DNA of 64,000 bases from Bradyrhizobium sp. C9 (GTDB lineage: Bacteria > Pseudomonadota > Alphaproteobacteria > Rhizobiales > Xanthobacteraceae). The notes beneath the pieces are model-generated. The model was not told the DNA's origin. It searched no databases and saw only the letters and a program-made list of their open reading frames with translations. Of the stretch, positions 63,873-64,000 are shown in pieces. A program made the translations under genes and the position numbers. The DNA is taken from contig NZ_NWTG01000023.1 of assembly GCF_002532045.1 (NCBI RefSeq), forward strand, positions 1 to 64,000, in the 5' to 3' direction. The stretch's first letter is position 1. Every line of letters starts with the position of its first letter.

Positions 63873-64000
63873 TGGACGAGTTCGGGCTCTATCCGCGCGA
63901 GGAGCCGTTTGATCCGCTCGGTGTGATGCTGTTCAAGGCACTGCAGGTGATCGCCTTCCTGTTCTTCCTCGCGCTACTTTCGGTGTCGCCCGACTCCAAG
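63869..64000 (+). CDS. small membrane protein, partial, partner of the TolQ-like gene
   Basis: An open frame of 44 codons running off the window end. It overlaps the TolQ-like gene by four bases (ATGA), which implies translational coupling. The visible part is a short acidic N terminus (MMDEFGLYPREEPFDPLG) followed by a membrane helix (VMLFKALQVIAFLFFLALLSVS). One N-terminal membrane helix is the layout of ExbD/TolR/MotB partners, but too little is visible to assign it. Confidence 0.6.
   Translation, partial: MMDEFGLYPREEPFDPLGVMLFKALQVIAFLFFLALLSVSPDSK

Overview
The window is ordinary chromosomal DNA of a GC-rich alphaproteobacterium, most likely Bradyrhizobium or a close relative. The grounds are a DUF1476 (ATPase zeta) gene divergent from purC, the purC-purS-purQ...purL arrangement, many solitary periplasmic binding proteins, Tat signals and LysR pairs, and several families of rhizobial intergenic palindromes. 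The genus is an inference from gene content. I see no rRNA, tRNA, CRISPR, integrase, transposase or prophage.

Layout. 0.3-9.6 kb: a diheme cytochrome c; a minus-strand catabolic operon (Tat-exported amino-acid-type binding protein, benzoylformate-decarboxylase-like ThDP enzyme, SDR); a PACE drug exporter divergent from a LysR regulator; a ribitol-dehydrogenase-like SDR; a frameshifted GGDEF protein; a secreted GlcG/HbpS protein. 9.6-14.7 kb: an AAC(3)-type acetyltransferase, then a TetR regulator divergent from OsmC, an acyl-CoA-dehydrogenase-like flavoprotein, a two-domain rhodanese and cyanase. 14.8-18.3 kb: a second, actinobacterial-type adenylosuccinate lyase, a PEP-mutase-family lyase and a LysR regulator. 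18.3-30.1 kb: the purine block (purC, purS, purQ, purL) with unrelated genes inserted (secreted protein, TctC-type binding protein, EamA exporter, HxlR/GST pair, alkaline-phosphatase-superfamily enzyme, thioesterase).

30.2-37.5 kb: SoxR with a textbook 19-bp-spacer promoter driving a MexHI-like RND pump, an acyltransferase and small membrane/DUF proteins. 37.7-43 kb: bolA and grxD, separated by LtrA, DUF4345 and the ergothioneine pair egtD/egtB; a macrodomain protein follows grxD. 43-49 kb: tandem serine hydrolases, threonine aldolase, rpsD, an acyltransferase-like protein and a secreted cupin. 49-51 kb is decayed DNA: about 0.9 kb without a confident gene, then the start of a formylglycine-generating-enzyme gene joined to a broken SphA/MetA-type gene.

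51-64 kb: a receptor-type class III nucleotide cyclase coupled to a solitary Tat-exported binding protein, an HpcH/HpaI aldolase, murI, cytochrome b561, agmatine deiminase, an M20 amidohydrolase, the canonical purB, a NarL/NarX-type two-component system and a TolQ/MotA-like channel protein with a small partner running off the end.

Themes are housekeeping (purines, S4, MurI, Fe-S/BolA-Grx) mixed with redox and electrophile defence (SoxR pump, OsmC, ergothioneine, GST/HxlR, cyanase/rhodanese) and solute sensing. The most interesting items are the cyclase plus solitary binding protein unit, the TetR-OsmC-flavoprotein-rhodanese-cyanase cluster, the two PurB types, the exporter whose possible start codons both lie inside a repeat element, and the two-gene chimeric pseudogene.
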